Shown: positions 19,437 through 30,960 of the stretch, piece by piece
Layout of the letters: each line of letters begins with the position of its first letter
Position numbering within the stretch: position 1 is the stretch's first letter
NCBI RefSeq assembly: GCF_019754945.1
Contig: NZ_JAEUWU010000001.1
Span: forward strand, 186,001-250,000
Length of the DNA stretch: 64,000 nt
DNA from: Corynebacterium pseudokroppenstedtii
GTDB lineage: Bacteria > Actinomycetota > Actinomycetes > Mycobacteriales > Mycobacteriaceae
Reading direction: 5' to 3'
Notes under the pieces: generated by a model
Told to the model about the DNA's origin: nothing
The model's database searches: none
Seen by the model: only the letters and a program-made list of their open reading frames with translations
Translations under genes and position numbers: made by a program

Positions 19437-20555
19437 ATGCGTGTAATGGCAGCAATGAGCGGCGGTGTTGATTCCTCCGTTGCCGCTGCGCGATTGGTCG
19501 CCGAGGGGCATGAGGTCATCGGCGTTCATTTAGCACTAGCCTCGACGCCGACGACGTTGCGCGTCGGTTCGCGCGGGTGCTGTTCGCTGGAAGACTCCGG
19601 CGATGCTCGTCGTGTTGCCGATGCGTTAGGAATCCCTTTCTACGTCTGGGACTTTTCCGATCGATTCCGCGAAGATGTCGTCGATCCTTTTATTAATTCG
19701 TATGAGATGGGGGAAACCCCCAACCCTTGCCTGCGGTGTAATGAGAAGATTAAATTCCAGGCGCTGCTTGATCGTGGTATCGCGCTGGGGTTTGATGCCG
19801 TGGCGACGGGCCATTATGCGCGGTTGAAGGACGGCGAACTCCGCCGGGCCATCGACGATAAGAAGGACCAGTCATATGTCCTCGGTGTGTTGAACGATGA
19901 GCAGCTGGCCCATTGTTTATTCCCGCTGGGAGACACCCGCAAGCCGGATATCCGCAAAGAGGCGGAGGCGGCGGGACTCGTGACGGCCTCGAAGCCCGAT
20001 AGCCATGACATTTGCTTCATCCCGGATGGGAATACGAAGGCCTTCTTGGGCAACCACATCGGTGTCCGGTCGGGTGACTTGAAGGACCAGGATGGCAATG
20101 TGATCAGCCATCACGATGGCATTTACGGTTTCACTATCGGGCAGCGGAAGGGGCTCGGTCTACCTGGTCCGGCGCCAGATGGTAAGCCCAGGTATGTCAC
20201 CGATATTGATGCTGACACGGGAACTGTCACCGTCGGCACCCGCGACGATCTTCGTGTCGGTCGGTTGTATGCTGATCGCCTTATTCGTCTCGATGAGCAT
20301 GAAGGATCGACGCAGGAGTGCCAAGTCCAGGTCCGCGCCCATGGCGGTGTTGTCGACGCCACGGTAACTATTGACGACGGCGTCGCAACGATTGATCTCC
20401 ATTCCCCTCTGACCGGTGTTGCGCGCGGCCAAGCTGCGGTGGTTTACCGCCCCGATCCTGATGGCGACATCGTGTTGGGCTCGGGGACGATTTGCGACAC
20501 AGTGTCGGTCTCTAAGCTGCAGCCGACCACCGCGGGCGCGTCCACGAACAGCTAA
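19437..20555 (+). CDS. mnmA: tRNA-specific 2-thiouridylase MnmA
   Basis: Uses ATP and relayed persulfide sulfur to make 2-thiouridine at the wobble position of Lys, Glu and Gln tRNAs. The 372-residue product starts [20 protein letters not shown] with the SGGVDSS PP-loop, has the first catalytic Cys in [12 protein letters not shown] and the second in [12 protein letters not shown], and the conserved [12 protein letters not shown]. The open frame extends 13 codons upstream, but similarity begins at ATG 19437. It is directly downstream of a cysteine desulfurase, the sulfur donor, as in mycobacteria. Confidence 0.96.
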   Translation: MRVMAAMSGGVDSSVAAARLVAEGHEVIGVHLALASTPTTLRVGSRGCCSLEDSGDARRVADALGIPFYVWDFSDRFREDVVDPFINSYEMGETPNPCLRCNEKIKFQALLDRGIALGFDAVATGHYARLKDGELRRAIDDKKDQSYVLGVLNDEQLAHCLFPLGDTRKPDIRKEAEAAGLVTASKPDSHDICFIPDGNTKAFLGNHIGVRSGDLKDQDGNVISHHDGIYGFTIGQRKGLGLPGPAPDGKPRYVTDIDADTGTVTVGTRDDLRVGRLYADRLIRLDEHEGSTQECQVQVRAHGGVVDATVTIDDGVATIDLHSPLTGVARGQAAVVYRPDPDGDIVLGSGTICDTVSVSKLQPTTAGASTNS

Positions 20556-20565
20556 TATGCTGGCC
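20553..20565 (+). promoter_or_regulatory. -10 box TAATAT for the MetE-like gene
   Basis: TAATAT at 20553-20558 overlaps the mnmA stop codon and is followed by 7 bases and ATG 20566. It selects that ATG over the ATG at 20557, which lies inside the box, and suggests a leaderless internal transcript. Confidence 0.6.
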
Positions 20566-21741
20566 ATGAACCAGAATTCGGGTGGCGCGACGTGGGCGTC
20601 GGGGTGGGGAGCCCTGGAGACTCGTGATCCTCGTGAGGCGGCTCGCATCATTGCGGGGGAGGCTGCGCTGCCGTTCGTCCCGCAGTTGATTAACCGCGGT
20701 GTGGGCTCGTCATTGTCGGGATCGACATTGTCGTTGCTGTCCTCTTCCTATGTTCAGGGGCCACGATCGTGGCAAATGTCGGGCCCGACGGTGGCATCAC
20801 GCCGCCGCAATGATGAGATCCATCGCGATATCGATGTGTATGAGGAAGCGTGGGAAGGGGGATCTGCGCTTTCTAGCCAGGAGATGAAGGTCCAGGTTAT
20901 GGGCCCGTGGTCGCTGGCAGTCGCGACGGAATTATCGGATGGTCACCGTATTGTGTCGGATAGGTCGGCGGTTCGCGGTTTCCATGACGAGTGGAGTGGT
21001 GGTGTCGCCGAGTACCTCTCGGAGATTCACCGCCGTTTTGGCAAGCGCATTGTCCTGCATATTGAGGAACCCTATGTGGACACTCTCGTCCGGGGACGTA
21101 TCGCTGGGACCACTGATTGGGACATTATTCCTCCCGTCCACAACGATGTTCTGAGTACTGAGTGGGACAGGACCATTGGGGACGTGTTCGACGAGCTAGG
21201 AGGGGGTATTACCGACGACGCCTCTCAGGGTGTTATTGCTGGTGTTGTGATGTCTTGTGGGGCATCACTACCGGACGACCTCCAGATACCAGCGTGGGCG
21301 CTGCCGCTGATCGGGTTGGGTGAACTGGAACGCGCTGCGGCGAATGGGTCGTCGACGCACCATATGCTCGACCGAATAGGTGAGCTTATCGACGCTGATG
21401 GTCGGCCGATGGTGATCGGCGTGGCGGGCAATAAAGGCGTCGCTGATGGCGATCCGGGGACCGCTCCCGGGGTTACAGCCGTCGGTGTTGGTGCTGACGC
21501 TGGTGACCGCGATCAATCTGCCGTGACAACCGCATACGCGAGTGAGGATCCCGCCCGTGATCGCGCGGTGCGCATTGCCCGCGTGTGGAAGGCGATGGGG
21601 ATTAACCCGACCCTCATGGGGGAGCGGGTGAGCATTGTCGAAGGGCATGGCCGACGTGGGTGGGAGCAGTCCACTGCGGAATCGTTGCGATTAGCTGACG
21701 ATGTGAGGGATATGCTCCGCCGCGATAGCGGAGACCTATAG
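20566..21741 (+). CDS. MetE-like (cobalamin-independent methionine synthase-like) protein
   Basis: Protein of about 391 residues of the UROD/MetE-like superfamily, equivalent in position to the conserved gene between mnmA and ligA in mycobacteria (Rv3015c region, from memory). Family features include VQVMGPWSLAVATELSDGHR and KRIVLHIEEPYVDTLVRGRIAG, but the complete MetE N- and C-terminal domains are not present, so methionine synthase activity is doubtful. No HxC-type zinc motif of MetE is evident, although single Cys and His residues occur. An acidic Asp/Gly-rich loop (about residues 295-325) interrupts the C-terminal part. Role unknown. Confidence 0.75.
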   Translation: MNQNSGGATWASGWGALETRDPREAARIIAGEAALPFVPQLINRGVGSSLSGSTLSLLSSSYVQGPRSWQMSGPTVASRRRNDEIHRDIDVYEEAWEGGSALSSQEMKVQVMGPWSLAVATELSDGHRIVSDRSAVRGFHDEWSGGVAEYLSEIHRRFGKRIVLHIEEPYVDTLVRGRIAGTTDWDIIPPVHNDVLSTEWDRTIGDVFDELGGGITDDASQGVIAGVVMSCGASLPDDLQIPAWALPLIGLGELERAAANGSSTHHMLDRIGELIDADGRPMVIGVAGNKGVADGDPGTAPGVTAVGVGADAGDRDQSAVTTAYASEDPARDRAVRIARVWKAMGINPTLMGERVSIVEGHGRRGWEQSTAESLRLADDVRDMLRRDSGDL

Positions 21742-21742
21742 T

Positions 21743-21770
21743 CCGGGCAAGATCAGCCCTGGCAGCCCGG
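21743..21770. terminator. Weak hairpin between convergent genes
   Basis: CCGGGC (21743-21748) can pair with GCCCGG (21765-21770). There is no T-run. It may help end the MetE-like gene and the convergent TetR gene, but support is weak. Confidence 0.3.
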
Positions 21771-21782
21771 CCGTCCCCGCGT

Positions 21783-22568
21783 TTACTTGGATTGAGTTGG
21801 CCGCTGCACAGAACTCTGCGCGGCATTAATCACAGCCTGAATAGCGGTGACGTACCAATCTTCCACTTCGGTGTTATCCAGCGGCTCAACAGCGCGAGTG
21901 TTCTCGGTTTCCACCGCGGTGTGGTGCTGCATCACGGGGACAGAATCGTGCCCGGACTCGGCATTATCCTCACCACCGGAACCCGAGGTGACTTCGCGAC
22001 CATGCGGTCCTTTGGCCCCACCGTGACCATTCATGGGACCACCCATCGCGGTGACCCCAGCATTAATGAGTGACTGGATACTCGAGATTAGTTCCGGCTT
22101 CAATTCCGCCGGAATGTCGGGCAGTTTATCGACCTCACGCGCTAGAGCCTGGGTCAATTTGGCGTGCAGACGTCCAATTCGTGCTCGTGCGTCGTCGTCA
22201 AGGTGGACCCGGGAAAGAGCGGATCGCCACGAGTGCCGAGACTCGCGGGCCTCGCGGAAACTGGCGCGGGCGTATGCCTCGATAGCGTCGAGCGGCCCAG
22301 GTGCATCGTCCATCTGGTCGGTAATGACCTGGGCGCGCCGGGGGAAATCCCGAACGACGACGGCCTCGATCATGTCGTCGACATTGTTGTGATACCGGTA
22401 GAGGCTTGACCTGCCCATACCGAGGCGCTTGGCGACAGTCCCGACAGTGAGCGGGGCTGCGTTCTGGTCGGTTTGGGATTCTTCGAGGATTTCTTCGACG
22501 GCATCGAGGATTTTCTCGGACGTTTGACGCCGGTGTTCAATCACTGACTTCGCTGAAATCCTTGGCAT
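21783..22568 (-). CDS. TetR-family transcriptional regulator
   Basis: DNA-binding regulator of 261 residues. The N-terminal helix-turn-helix is clear: LTVGTVAKRLGMGRSSLYRYHNNVDDMIEAVV (about residues 40-72). The ligand-binding domain is helical and is interrupted near residues 175-230 by a Gly/His/acidic low-complexity insertion (GGPMNGHGGAKGPHG onwards), which is unusual for TetR proteins. TAGGAT (22575-22580, minus strand) lies 6 bases before the ATG, indicating a leaderless message. Targets and ligand cannot be told; it is convergent with the MetE-like gene and downstream of an exonuclease gene on the same strand. Confidence 0.88.
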   Translation of the reverse strand: MPRISAKSVIEHRRQTSEKILDAVEEILEESQTDQNAAPLTVGTVAKRLGMGRSSLYRYHNNVDDMIEAVVVRDFPRRAQVITDQMDDAPGPLDAIEAYARASFREARESRHSWRSALSRVHLDDDARARIGRLHAKLTQALAREVDKLPDIPAELKPELISSIQSLINAGVTAMGGPMNGHGGAKGPHGREVTSGSGGEDNAESGHDSVPVMQHHTAVETENTRAVEPLDNTEVEDWYVTAIQAVINAAQSSVQRPTQSK

Positions 22569-22659
22569 GAGGCTATCCTAACCTTTAATTATGGTGAGTG
22601 AAAGTAGCGGGGAAGAAAAACCCCCATCATTGTGTAGCAGCCCTACTGTTGCACGCGGG

Positions 22660-23364
22660 TCACGTATGTGAACCATCCCGCATGGGCCACGCAGTGGAGA
22701 AATCTGTTATCTCCCGACCTTGCGACGCGAAATAGTCACGCAACTGTATTTGGTAGTCGAAATAAGAAACCGCCTGAAATTCCATCAGCTCATCGGCCGT
22801 TTTCTTGACCAAATCAGGCCACATCCGTGCCATTTTCCACGCCACCCGAGCCGCCGCGAGGGCATCTGAACTGGCATTGTGGGCATTATCCAACTGAATC
22901 CCGTAACGCTTCACCAATGTCCCCAACTTACGCGGGCCCGTCCGTCGGGGCTCCAACGCCCGGTCCATCACCAGGGGGTCGAACACTAATCCACTACAAA
23001 CAAATGACGGCTCCAGGTGCCGCAAAATCGTGAGGTCATAGGCGGCATTAAAAACGATGAGCGTCTGCCCGCGCTCCCATCCGTCGTAAATCCCACGAAT
23101 CGTCTTGTGTAAGACATCGTCATGAGGTTCGCCATGCTCCCTGGCATACTCCGTCGAAATCCCATGAATCTTTGACGCCGACTCGGGAATCTCAATGCCA
23201 GGGTCGGCGAGCAATTCGGTGGAATTGGCCGATCCACCATGGATGGACACGAGTGCCGACGTCACAATTCTCGCCTGTAGAGGATTGGTGCCCGTGGTCT
23301 CCAGATCGAAGCTGAGCATAGAGGCGGGATCAAAGTGACTCGGCGCGGACGATGGAAGCGGCAT
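22660..23364 (-). CDS. DEDDh-type 3'-5' exonuclease
   Basis: Predicted DnaQ-like exonuclease of about 234 residues. Exo I is LSFDLETTGTNP, Exo II is IVFNAAYDLTIL, and Exo III is AHNASSDALAAA with the catalytic His and Asp, so all DEDDh residues are present. It resembles proofreading-type exonucleases without a polymerase domain and could act in DNA repair or RNA processing. The -10 box TAATCT (23371-23376, minus strand) sits 6 bases before ATG 23364 but directly against ATG 23370, so the second Met is preferred. It is divergent from ligA. Confidence 0.88.
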   Translation of the reverse strand: MPLPSSAPSHFDPASMLSFDLETTGTNPLQARIVTSALVSIHGGSANSTELLADPGIEIPESASKIHGISTEYAREHGEPHDDVLHKTIRGIYDGWERGQTLIVFNAAYDLTILRHLEPSFVCSGLVFDPLVMDRALEPRRTGPRKLGTLVKRYGIQLDNAHNASSDALAAARVAWKMARMWPDLVKKTADELMEFQAVSYFDYQIQLRDYFASQGREITDFSTAWPMRDGSHT

Positions 23365-23492
23365 AGGCATAGATTAGACGACGGGTCGGACACGGGGATA
23401 GGTGTTCGGTCCAGGCCGGCATTGGCCGTGGTAGCGCCTGTGGTAGCACCTGCGACGTTGTCCACGGCGTGCATCGGCAGTGGCAGCCGTGA

Positions 23493-25616
<2,124 letters not shown>

Positions 25617-25705
25617 GCAGCGGCTTTCCTTTTAGCCGACCTTTCGGTCATGATGCTAACGACGACATAGATGACATGAGATAGACGACACTCAGGAGTA
25701 ACACG

Positions 25706-27262
25706 ATGTCCCCCGCCCAGAAGCCTCACCCCTCTAATTCTGATTATCTGAGCTTAGTTGTCCGAGCCCCCGTGTATGACGCCGCGGAGAGGACGCTACT
25801 GGAGCCTATGCCGCGAATGTCGCAACGGCTGGGCAATGACGTCTATGTCAAGCGCGAGGACACCCAGCCGGTCCACAGTTTTAAGGTCCGCGGTGCCTAC
25901 GCTCGCATGGCTGCCCTCACCGACGACGAGAAGCGTCGTGGTGTGGTCACGGCCTCGGCGGGTAACCATGCGCAGGGTGTCGCCTTGTCCGGCAGCATCA
26001 TGGATGTGTCGGCACTCATCGTGATGCCGACGATGACCCCGCAGATCAAGGTCGATGCGGTCCGGAACTTCGGCGGCGAGGTCCTCCTCTTCGGCGACAA
26101 CTTCGACGAGGCCAAGGAACGCGCCTCTGAAATCGCCCAATCCGAGGGCCGAGTTTTCGTTCCCCCCTTTGACGACCCTCATGTCATCGCTGGTCAGGGG
26201 ACCATTGGGTTAGAGATCTTCCAACAAGCGTCGACAGTTGATCGTGTTTTTGTACCCGTCGGCGGCGGTGGTCTCGCCGCTGGTGTGGCCGTCGTGTTGA
26301 AGCAGCTGAACCCGCGCATCAGCGTGATCGGTGTCGAGCCCGAGGGCTCGGCCTGCTTGACCGCAGCTATGAAGGCCGGCGAGCCTGTCACATTGGATCG
26401 CGTGTCTTTGTATGCGGAGGGCGTGGCAGTCGCCCGCATTGGTGACGAGACGTTCCGGGTTTGTCGGGATAATCTCGACGAAGTCATCACGGTCAATTCC
26501 GACGAAATCAGCGCTGCTGTCAAAGATATTTTCGACGACACCCGCGCGGTGGCTGAGCCATCGGGGGCTGTTGCTCTTGCTGGGTTGAAGAAATACGTGA
26601 CGACCCATGGAGTGCATGGCGAGACGCTGGCCCACGTTCTGTCTGGTGCAAACCTGAATTTCCACGGCCTCCGGTATATTTCTGAACGCGCTGAGCTAGG
26701 TGAACACGGCGAAGCGCTCTTGGGCGTGACTATTCCGGAACGTAAAGGTGCGTTCCTTGAGTTCTGCCAGGTTCTCGGCGGCCGGTCCGTGACGGAGTTT
26801 AATTATCGCGTGGATGACAACGATCGTGCGCGCATCTTTGTAGGTGTGCAGCTCCACGAGGGTGATCAAGAGCGCGATGACATTATCGCGGACTTGCAGG
26901 AGCGCTCCTATGATGTCGTCGATTTATCCAGCGACGATGCCGCGAAGGAGCATGTCCGCTACATGATCGGCGGGCGAGCACCCAGGCATTTCAACGAGCG
27001 AGTGTTCTCGATCCAGTTCCCCGAGCACCCCGGTGCCTTGCTCCACTTCTTGAAGGTCCTGGGCACGCACTGGAATATCAGCCTTTTCCATTACCGGAGC
27101 CACGGGATGGATTACGGCCGCGTGCTATGTGGATTCGATGACACGGAGAACCCGGCGGGCGACGGGTCGGACGATGATTTCGACCATCACATGCAGGAGC
27201 TGGGATACCAGTTCAAGGAGGTCACGGATTCGGTGGCCTACACGTACTTCCTCAAGTCATAG
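25706..27262 (+). CDS. ilvA: Threonine ammonia-lyase, long biosynthetic form
   Basis: PLP enzyme converting threonine to 2-oxobutanoate and ammonia, the first committed step to isoleucine. The 518-residue product has the PLP-lysine motif HSFKVRGAY (about residue 59), the phosphate-binding loop VGGGGLAAG (about residues 185-193), and two C-terminal regulatory ACT-like domains (around residues 336 and 432, VTIPERKGAFLEFCQVLGG and PEHPGALLHFLKVLG). That is the architecture and nearly the length of E. coli IlvA (514), and many segments read almost identically to it from memory, whereas C. glutamicum IlvA is about 436 residues. An AGGAG ribosome site lies 7 bases upstream. Feedback inhibition by isoleucine is expected. 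Confidence 0.95.
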   Translation: MSPAQKPHPSNSDYLSLVVRAPVYDAAERTLLEPMPRMSQRLGNDVYVKREDTQPVHSFKVRGAYARMAALTDDEKRRGVVTASAGNHAQGVALSGSIMDVSALIVMPTMTPQIKVDAVRNFGGEVLLFGDNFDEAKERASEIAQSEGRVFVPPFDDPHVIAGQGTIGLEIFQQASTVDRVFVPVGGGGLAAGVAVVLKQLNPRISVIGVEPEGSACLTAAMKAGEPVTLDRVSLYAEGVAVARIGDETFRVCRDNLDEVITVNSDEISAAVKDIFDDTRAVAEPSGAVALAGLKKYVTTHGVHGETLAHVLSGANLNFHGLRYISERAELGEHGEALLGVTIPERKGAFLEFCQVLGGRSVTEFNYRVDDNDRARIFVGVQLHEGDQERDDIIADLQERSYDVVDLSSDDAAKEHVRYMIGGRAPRHFNERVFSIQFPEHPGALLHFLKVLGTHWNISLFHYRSHGMDYGRVLCGFDDTENPAGDGSDDDFDHHMQELGYQFKEVTDSVAYTYFLKS

Positions 27263-27292
27263 GGCGTTTGCCGTAGGCTCACGGTTCCCGCA

Positions 27293-27955
27293 CTAGTCCA
27301 TCATTGCGCTCAGGATGGTGCCGAGCTTGCCGAGGTGTTCAACCTCTCCGGCCAGGAAATCCGGCCCGCCAGGGCGGCCGATGACGAGAACGTCGTCCTT
27401 GTCGCTAATCGGCGCGGCCGCCAGCGCTGAATCCATGACTGTCCAGCTTTCGGGCAGCCAATCGTCGTCCTCGCGGTCGAGGCACCGGGCCGTCGTCACC
27501 GGGGTGGACTGAAGAATACGCCCATCATCCTCGGGGGCGGCCATAGAGGCGGCAACGCGATGCACGTCGGTCCGCCCGCTCAGCACAATGGCCCAGCCCG
27601 CCGACATCGTCGTCGGAAGTCCGTCGACAAGAAGCTGGAGAGCCTTGCTCCGGGACGGTGCTTGGGCGATCGATGCCAACATGGCGACCTGTCCGGAACG
27701 GTTCACCGAGCCGGAGAACGGGCGGATGGAATCGACTTCGACGCCGTCGACCTGCTGAGCTGCGGTAATAAGGGTGTCGGGGAGGGATGTGGGCGGAAGA
27801 TCGATGACAATATCGTCCACAACGGCACCGTCGGAGAAATTGTGGCTGACGATATCGACGCTGCGGATATCTCCGCCGACCTCGCCGATCGATGCGGCAA
27901 GACGGCCTAAGCTGCCGGGAGCGTCAGGCAGGAAGACGCGGAGGAGGAACGACAT
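27293..27955 (-). CDS. ACT-domain protein
   Basis: Protein of 220 residues beginning MSFLLRVFLPDAPGSLGRLAASIGEVGGDIRSVDIV, an ACT domain of the type that binds amino acids. The rest (about residues 90-220) has no recognised catalytic motif; it contains QVAMLASIAQAPSRSKALQLLVDG. A homologue occupies the same position divergent from gatC in mycobacteria and corynebacteria (Rv3013 region, from memory). An AAAGGG-like ribosome site lies upstream. It is convergent with ilvA and could sense an amino acid, but this is inference. Confidence 0.8.
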   Translation of the reverse strand: MSFLLRVFLPDAPGSLGRLAASIGEVGGDIRSVDIVSHNFSDGAVVDDIVIDLPPTSLPDTLITAAQQVDGVEVDSIRPFSGSVNRSGQVAMLASIAQAPSRSKALQLLVDGLPTTMSAGWAIVLSGRTDVHRVAASMAAPEDDGRILQSTPVTTARCLDREDDDWLPESWTVMDSALAAAPISDKDDVLVIGRPGGPDFLAGEVEHLGKLGTILSAMMD

Positions 27956-28195
27956 AGAAAACCCTTTATTCGACGGTGCGGTGCGATCAGTGCACTGTGA
28001 TCAACTAGACAGTGTAGGCGTTCCCTGTGACACGCGTGGGAACCGGTGACAGAAATAGACAGATTGGTGCATTTCGGGTTGTCGCACCACGGTGCCCGTG
28101 CCGAGCGTCGGCGGCCGTCCCCCTAAGGCCACATGAATCCCGTAACCGGCTAAACTAGGGGAGTCATCATTGTCACACCAGGTGAAGGAACCACT

Positions 28196-28489
28196 GTGTC
28201 TTCTATTTCCCGCGACGAGGTCGCGCACCTTGCGCGCTTGTCTCGGCTCTCTCTCACCGACGACGAGCTGAATGAATTCGCTGATCAGATCGACGGCATT
28301 ATTGAGCACGTCCAGAAAGTATCGAATGTTGATACCGAGGGCGTTGAGCCGATGAGCCATCCCTCTGATCTTGCCGGTGTTATGCGTGAGGATGAAGTTC
28401 ATCCGACGTTGACGGCTGAGCAGGCCTTGGACCAGGCCCCAGCTAGCCAGCGTGACCGTTTCGAAGTACCGCGGATTCTGGGGGAGTAA
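28196..28489 (+). CDS. gatC: Asp-tRNA(Asn)/Glu-tRNA(Gln) amidotransferase subunit C
   Basis: Small subunit that stabilises GatA within the GatCAB complex, which amidates Glu-tRNA(Gln) and Asp-tRNA(Asn). The 97-residue protein starts at GTG (SSISRDEVAHLARLSRLSLTDDELNEF), the hallmark N-terminus of the family, and ends DRFEVPRILGE. A GAAGGA ribosome site lies 6-7 bases upstream. A -10 box TAAACT (about 28151-28156) gives it a conventional leader of roughly 35 bases, unlike many neighbours. gatA follows 3 bases after the stop, so translation is likely coupled. Confidence 0.96.
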   Translation: MSSISRDEVAHLARLSRLSLTDDELNEFADQIDGIIEHVQKVSNVDTEGVEPMSHPSDLAGVMREDEVHPTLTAEQALDQAPASQRDRFEVPRILGE

Positions 28490-28492
28490 ACC

Positions 28493-30004
28493 ATGGAGAC
28501 CACATATCGCGTTGCGAATTTCAATGCTGACGATCTCACGACGTACACCGCGGCGGATCTGGCTGAAAAAATCCACTCCGGCGACGTGTCATCGGTGGAA
28601 GCGACCCAGGCGCATCTGGACCGTATTTCACAGATCGACGGCGATATCCACGCTTTCCTGCATGTTTCTGCCGACGAAGCTCTCGCGGCGGCCAAGAAGG
28701 TCGATGACAGTATCGCCCGTGGCGAGAAGCCCTCATCCCCCCTCGCCGGTGTTCCTTTAGCCTTGAAAGATGTCTTTACGACGACGGACGCGCCGACGAC
28801 GTGTGCGTCAAAAATCCTTGAAGGGTACATGAGCCCGTATGACGCGACGGTGACGAAGCGTCTGCGCGAGGCTGGTATTCCTATCGTCGGAAAGACCAAT
28901 ATGGACGAGTTCGCCATGGGGTCGTCGACGGAAAACTCGGCTTATGGGCCGACGCATAATCCGTGGGACCTTGACCGGACACCGGGTGGCTCCGGCGGTG
29001 GCTCGGCCGCAGCGTTGGCGTCGGGAATGGCGCCTCTGGCCATCGGTACGGACACGGGCGGATCTATCCGCCAGCCTGCGGCACTGACCAACACGGTCGG
29101 GGTGAAGCCGACCTATGGCACAGTATCGCGTTACGGCCTCGTTGCCTGCGCGTCGTCGCTTGATCAGGGTGGTCCGACTGGCCGCACAGTGCTGGATACC
29201 GCACTGTTGCACGAGGTCATCGCGGGATACGACCCGCACGATTCCACGTCAGTCAACCGTCCCGTTGCGCCTGTGGTTCAGGCCGCCCGCGAAGGGGCGA
29301 AGGGGGATCTGTCCGGCCTCAAGGTCGGCGTCGTCAAACAATTGGCAGGCGACGGTTACCAGGACGGCGTCCTCGAGTCGTATAACGAGGCCGTGAGCAC
29401 GCTCTCTCGTCTGGGTGCGGAGGTCGTGGATGTGGATTGTCCTCACTTCGACGACGCATTGAGCGCGTACTACCTCATTCTCCCGTGTGAAGTGAGCTCT
29501 AACCTCGCCCGGTTCGACGGGATGCGCTACGGTCTGCGCGTCGGTGATGATGGCCACCATTCGGCCAATGACGTGATGGAACTGTCCCGCGAAGAGGGCT
29601 TCGGTTCCGAGGTCAAGCGACGCATCATCCTGGGAACGTATGCACTCTCGGTTGGGTACTACGACGCCTACTACCTGCAGGCTCAGCGTGTTCGTGCGTT
29701 GATTGCCCGCGATTTTGCCAAGGCGTACGAGAAAGTCGATGTGCTGGTCTCTCCGACGACGCCGACGACGGCGTTCAAATTGGGTACCAAGGTCGATGAC
29801 CCCATTTCGATGTACCGGTTCGACCTGTGCACGCTGCCGCTGAACCTTGCCGGCTTGTGCGGTATGTCGGTTCCGTCGGGGTTGGCCTCTGATACGCATC
29901 TCCCCGTTGGCCTGCAGATTATGGCCCCAGCGCACCAGGATGATCGACTGTATCGCGTCGGTGCCGCATATGAGGCTGCTCGCTCGGGAGAATCACAAGA
30001 GTAG
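28493..30004 (+). CDS. gatA: Asp-tRNA(Asn)/Glu-tRNA(Gln) amidotransferase subunit A
   Basis: Glutaminase subunit of GatCAB; releases ammonia from glutamine and sends it through a tunnel to GatB. The 503-residue protein belongs to the amidase signature family: the catalytic Lys is in [12 protein letters not shown], and the Ser-cisSer-Lys system is completed by [16 protein letters not shown] and [13 protein letters not shown]. The length is normal. A conserved [15 protein letters not shown] run confirms the family. It overlaps no other gene; the TAG stop forms part of the -10 box of the following Nudix gene. GatB is 7 kb away rather than adjacent. Confidence 0.97.
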   Translation: METTYRVANFNADDLTTYTAADLAEKIHSGDVSSVEATQAHLDRISQIDGDIHAFLHVSADEALAAAKKVDDSIARGEKPSSPLAGVPLALKDVFTTTDAPTTCASKILEGYMSPYDATVTKRLREAGIPIVGKTNMDEFAMGSSTENSAYGPTHNPWDLDRTPGGSGGGSAAALASGMAPLAIGTDTGGSIRQPAALTNTVGVKPTYGTVSRYGLVACASSLDQGGPTGRTVLDTALLHEVIAGYDPHDSTSVNRPVAPVVQAAREGAKGDLSGLKVGVVKQLAGDGYQDGVLESYNEAVSTLSRLGAEVVDVDCPHFDDALSAYYLILPCEVSSNLARFDGMRYGLRVGDDGHHSANDVMELSREEGFGSEVKRRIILGTYALSVGYYDAYYLQAQRVRALIARDFAKAYEKVDVLVSPTTPTTAFKLGTKVDDPISMYRFDLCTLPLNLAGLCGMSVPSGLASDTHLPVGLQIMAPAHQDDRLYRVGAAYEAARSGESQE

Positions 30005-30014
30005 GTTAGGGCCT
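30002..30014 (+). promoter_or_regulatory. -10 box overlapping the gatA stop
   Basis: TAGGTT (30002-30007), then 7 bases, then ATG 30015. It supports an internal leaderless transcript and fixes the Nudix start well inside a longer frame. Confidence 0.55.
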
Positions 30015-30656
30015 ATGGACCACAGTGGAGACGGTTGGGCAATTCAAGCAAATGGTGCGCGGTTCTGGGGAGTCGAAGGAGCAGCGGGATTGTTGCTTCG
30101 AGCGCCGGGGCCTGATGGTCTTCCCATGGTCCTCATGCAATATCGTGCCGAATGGACATCAATGCCCCTCACCTGGGGTGTACCGGGCGGAGCGCGTGAT
30201 GCGGATGAAACAGTCGAAGAAGCCGCGTTACGTGAAGCCATTGAAGAAGCCGGCCTCAATCCCCAGGATGTCACGGTCGTTCAAAAACAAGTGACGACGC
30301 GGGTCCCAGTGGATTATGCGGTGCGGAGAGCACCGGCTGAAGATTGGCCGCGTTTACCCTGGTACACCTCTTTGACGGGGAAGCGTTGGGTGGGGCTAAT
30401 GGACCCTAGTGTGCGCGAGTGGACATATACGACAGTGTCGGCTTTTGCTTCTCATCCGCTTGAGGTGCACAAGAATAATGAATCCATTGAGCTGGTGTGG
30501 GTGCCAGAATTCGAGATTGAAAGTTTGGATTTAATGGCCCCCTTCCGGAGTTCTTTGTCGATGACGTCGAGTGTCGTCCAGCATGGCGATGTTTCTCAGC
30601 CGACGATGCGCGCTAATAAGTCGGGCGAGGGCGCGTTCTGGGTGATGCCTCGGTAG
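30015..30656 (+). CDS. Nudix hydrolase
   Basis: Predicted pyrophosphohydrolase of 213 residues with an intact Nudix box: GGARDADETVEEAALREAIEEAGL (about residues 59-82), fitting GX5EX7REUXEEXGU. The preceding MQYRAEWTSMPLTWGVPGG is typical of MutT-like enzymes that clean up damaged or signalling nucleotides. The C-terminal half (SVREWTYTTVSAFASHPLEVHKNNESIELVWVPEFEIESL) is the usual Nudix beta sheet. Substrate is not readable from the sequence. It lies directly after gatA on the same strand and probably has its own leaderless promoter. Confidence 0.88.
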   Translation: MDHSGDGWAIQANGARFWGVEGAAGLLLRAPGPDGLPMVLMQYRAEWTSMPLTWGVPGGARDADETVEEAALREAIEEAGLNPQDVTVVQKQVTTRVPVDYAVRRAPAEDWPRLPWYTSLTGKRWVGLMDPSVREWTYTTVSAFASHPLEVHKNNESIELVWVPEFEIESLDLMAPFRSSLSMTSSVVQHGDVSQPTMRANKSGEGAFWVMPR

Positions 30657-30960
30657 CCTCAGTAAATAGGCGGGCTGTGCGAGGTAGAGCTCGAGGGTTG
30701 GCTCGGCGTATGTCGCCTGGGTTCCTTGCCTGCCGTCTGATCGCGGGCCCGAATTAAGGTTTCGCGATGATCTTTGTGTGCGCGTAACCTGTCTGGATGG
30801 ACAAGGTGAAGTCTGTACTACGAGCACGACTTTCGCCTTAAATAGTTCGCTTTTCGAGCATTTACGGGAGAAAACCCCGAATTCCGTCAGCGTTCACTCT
30901 TTTCTTTTGTAACGATGAGTAGATCAATAGTGGTGAATAAATAAGAGGTAAGGAAGCTTT
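30657..30960. other. 304-base gap before the DHA2 exporter gene
   Basis: No gene found. It holds an imperfect inverted repeat ACCTGTC-N6-GACAAGGT around 30788-30808, a T/A-rich stretch and the likely promoter of the exporter near its 3' end. No clear terminator or named regulator site was identified. Confidence 0.4.

Noticed and set aside
30531..30827. Minus-strand frame in the gap before the exporter gene
   Set aside because: 98 codons, mostly over the end of the Nudix gene, no ribosome site or family match.
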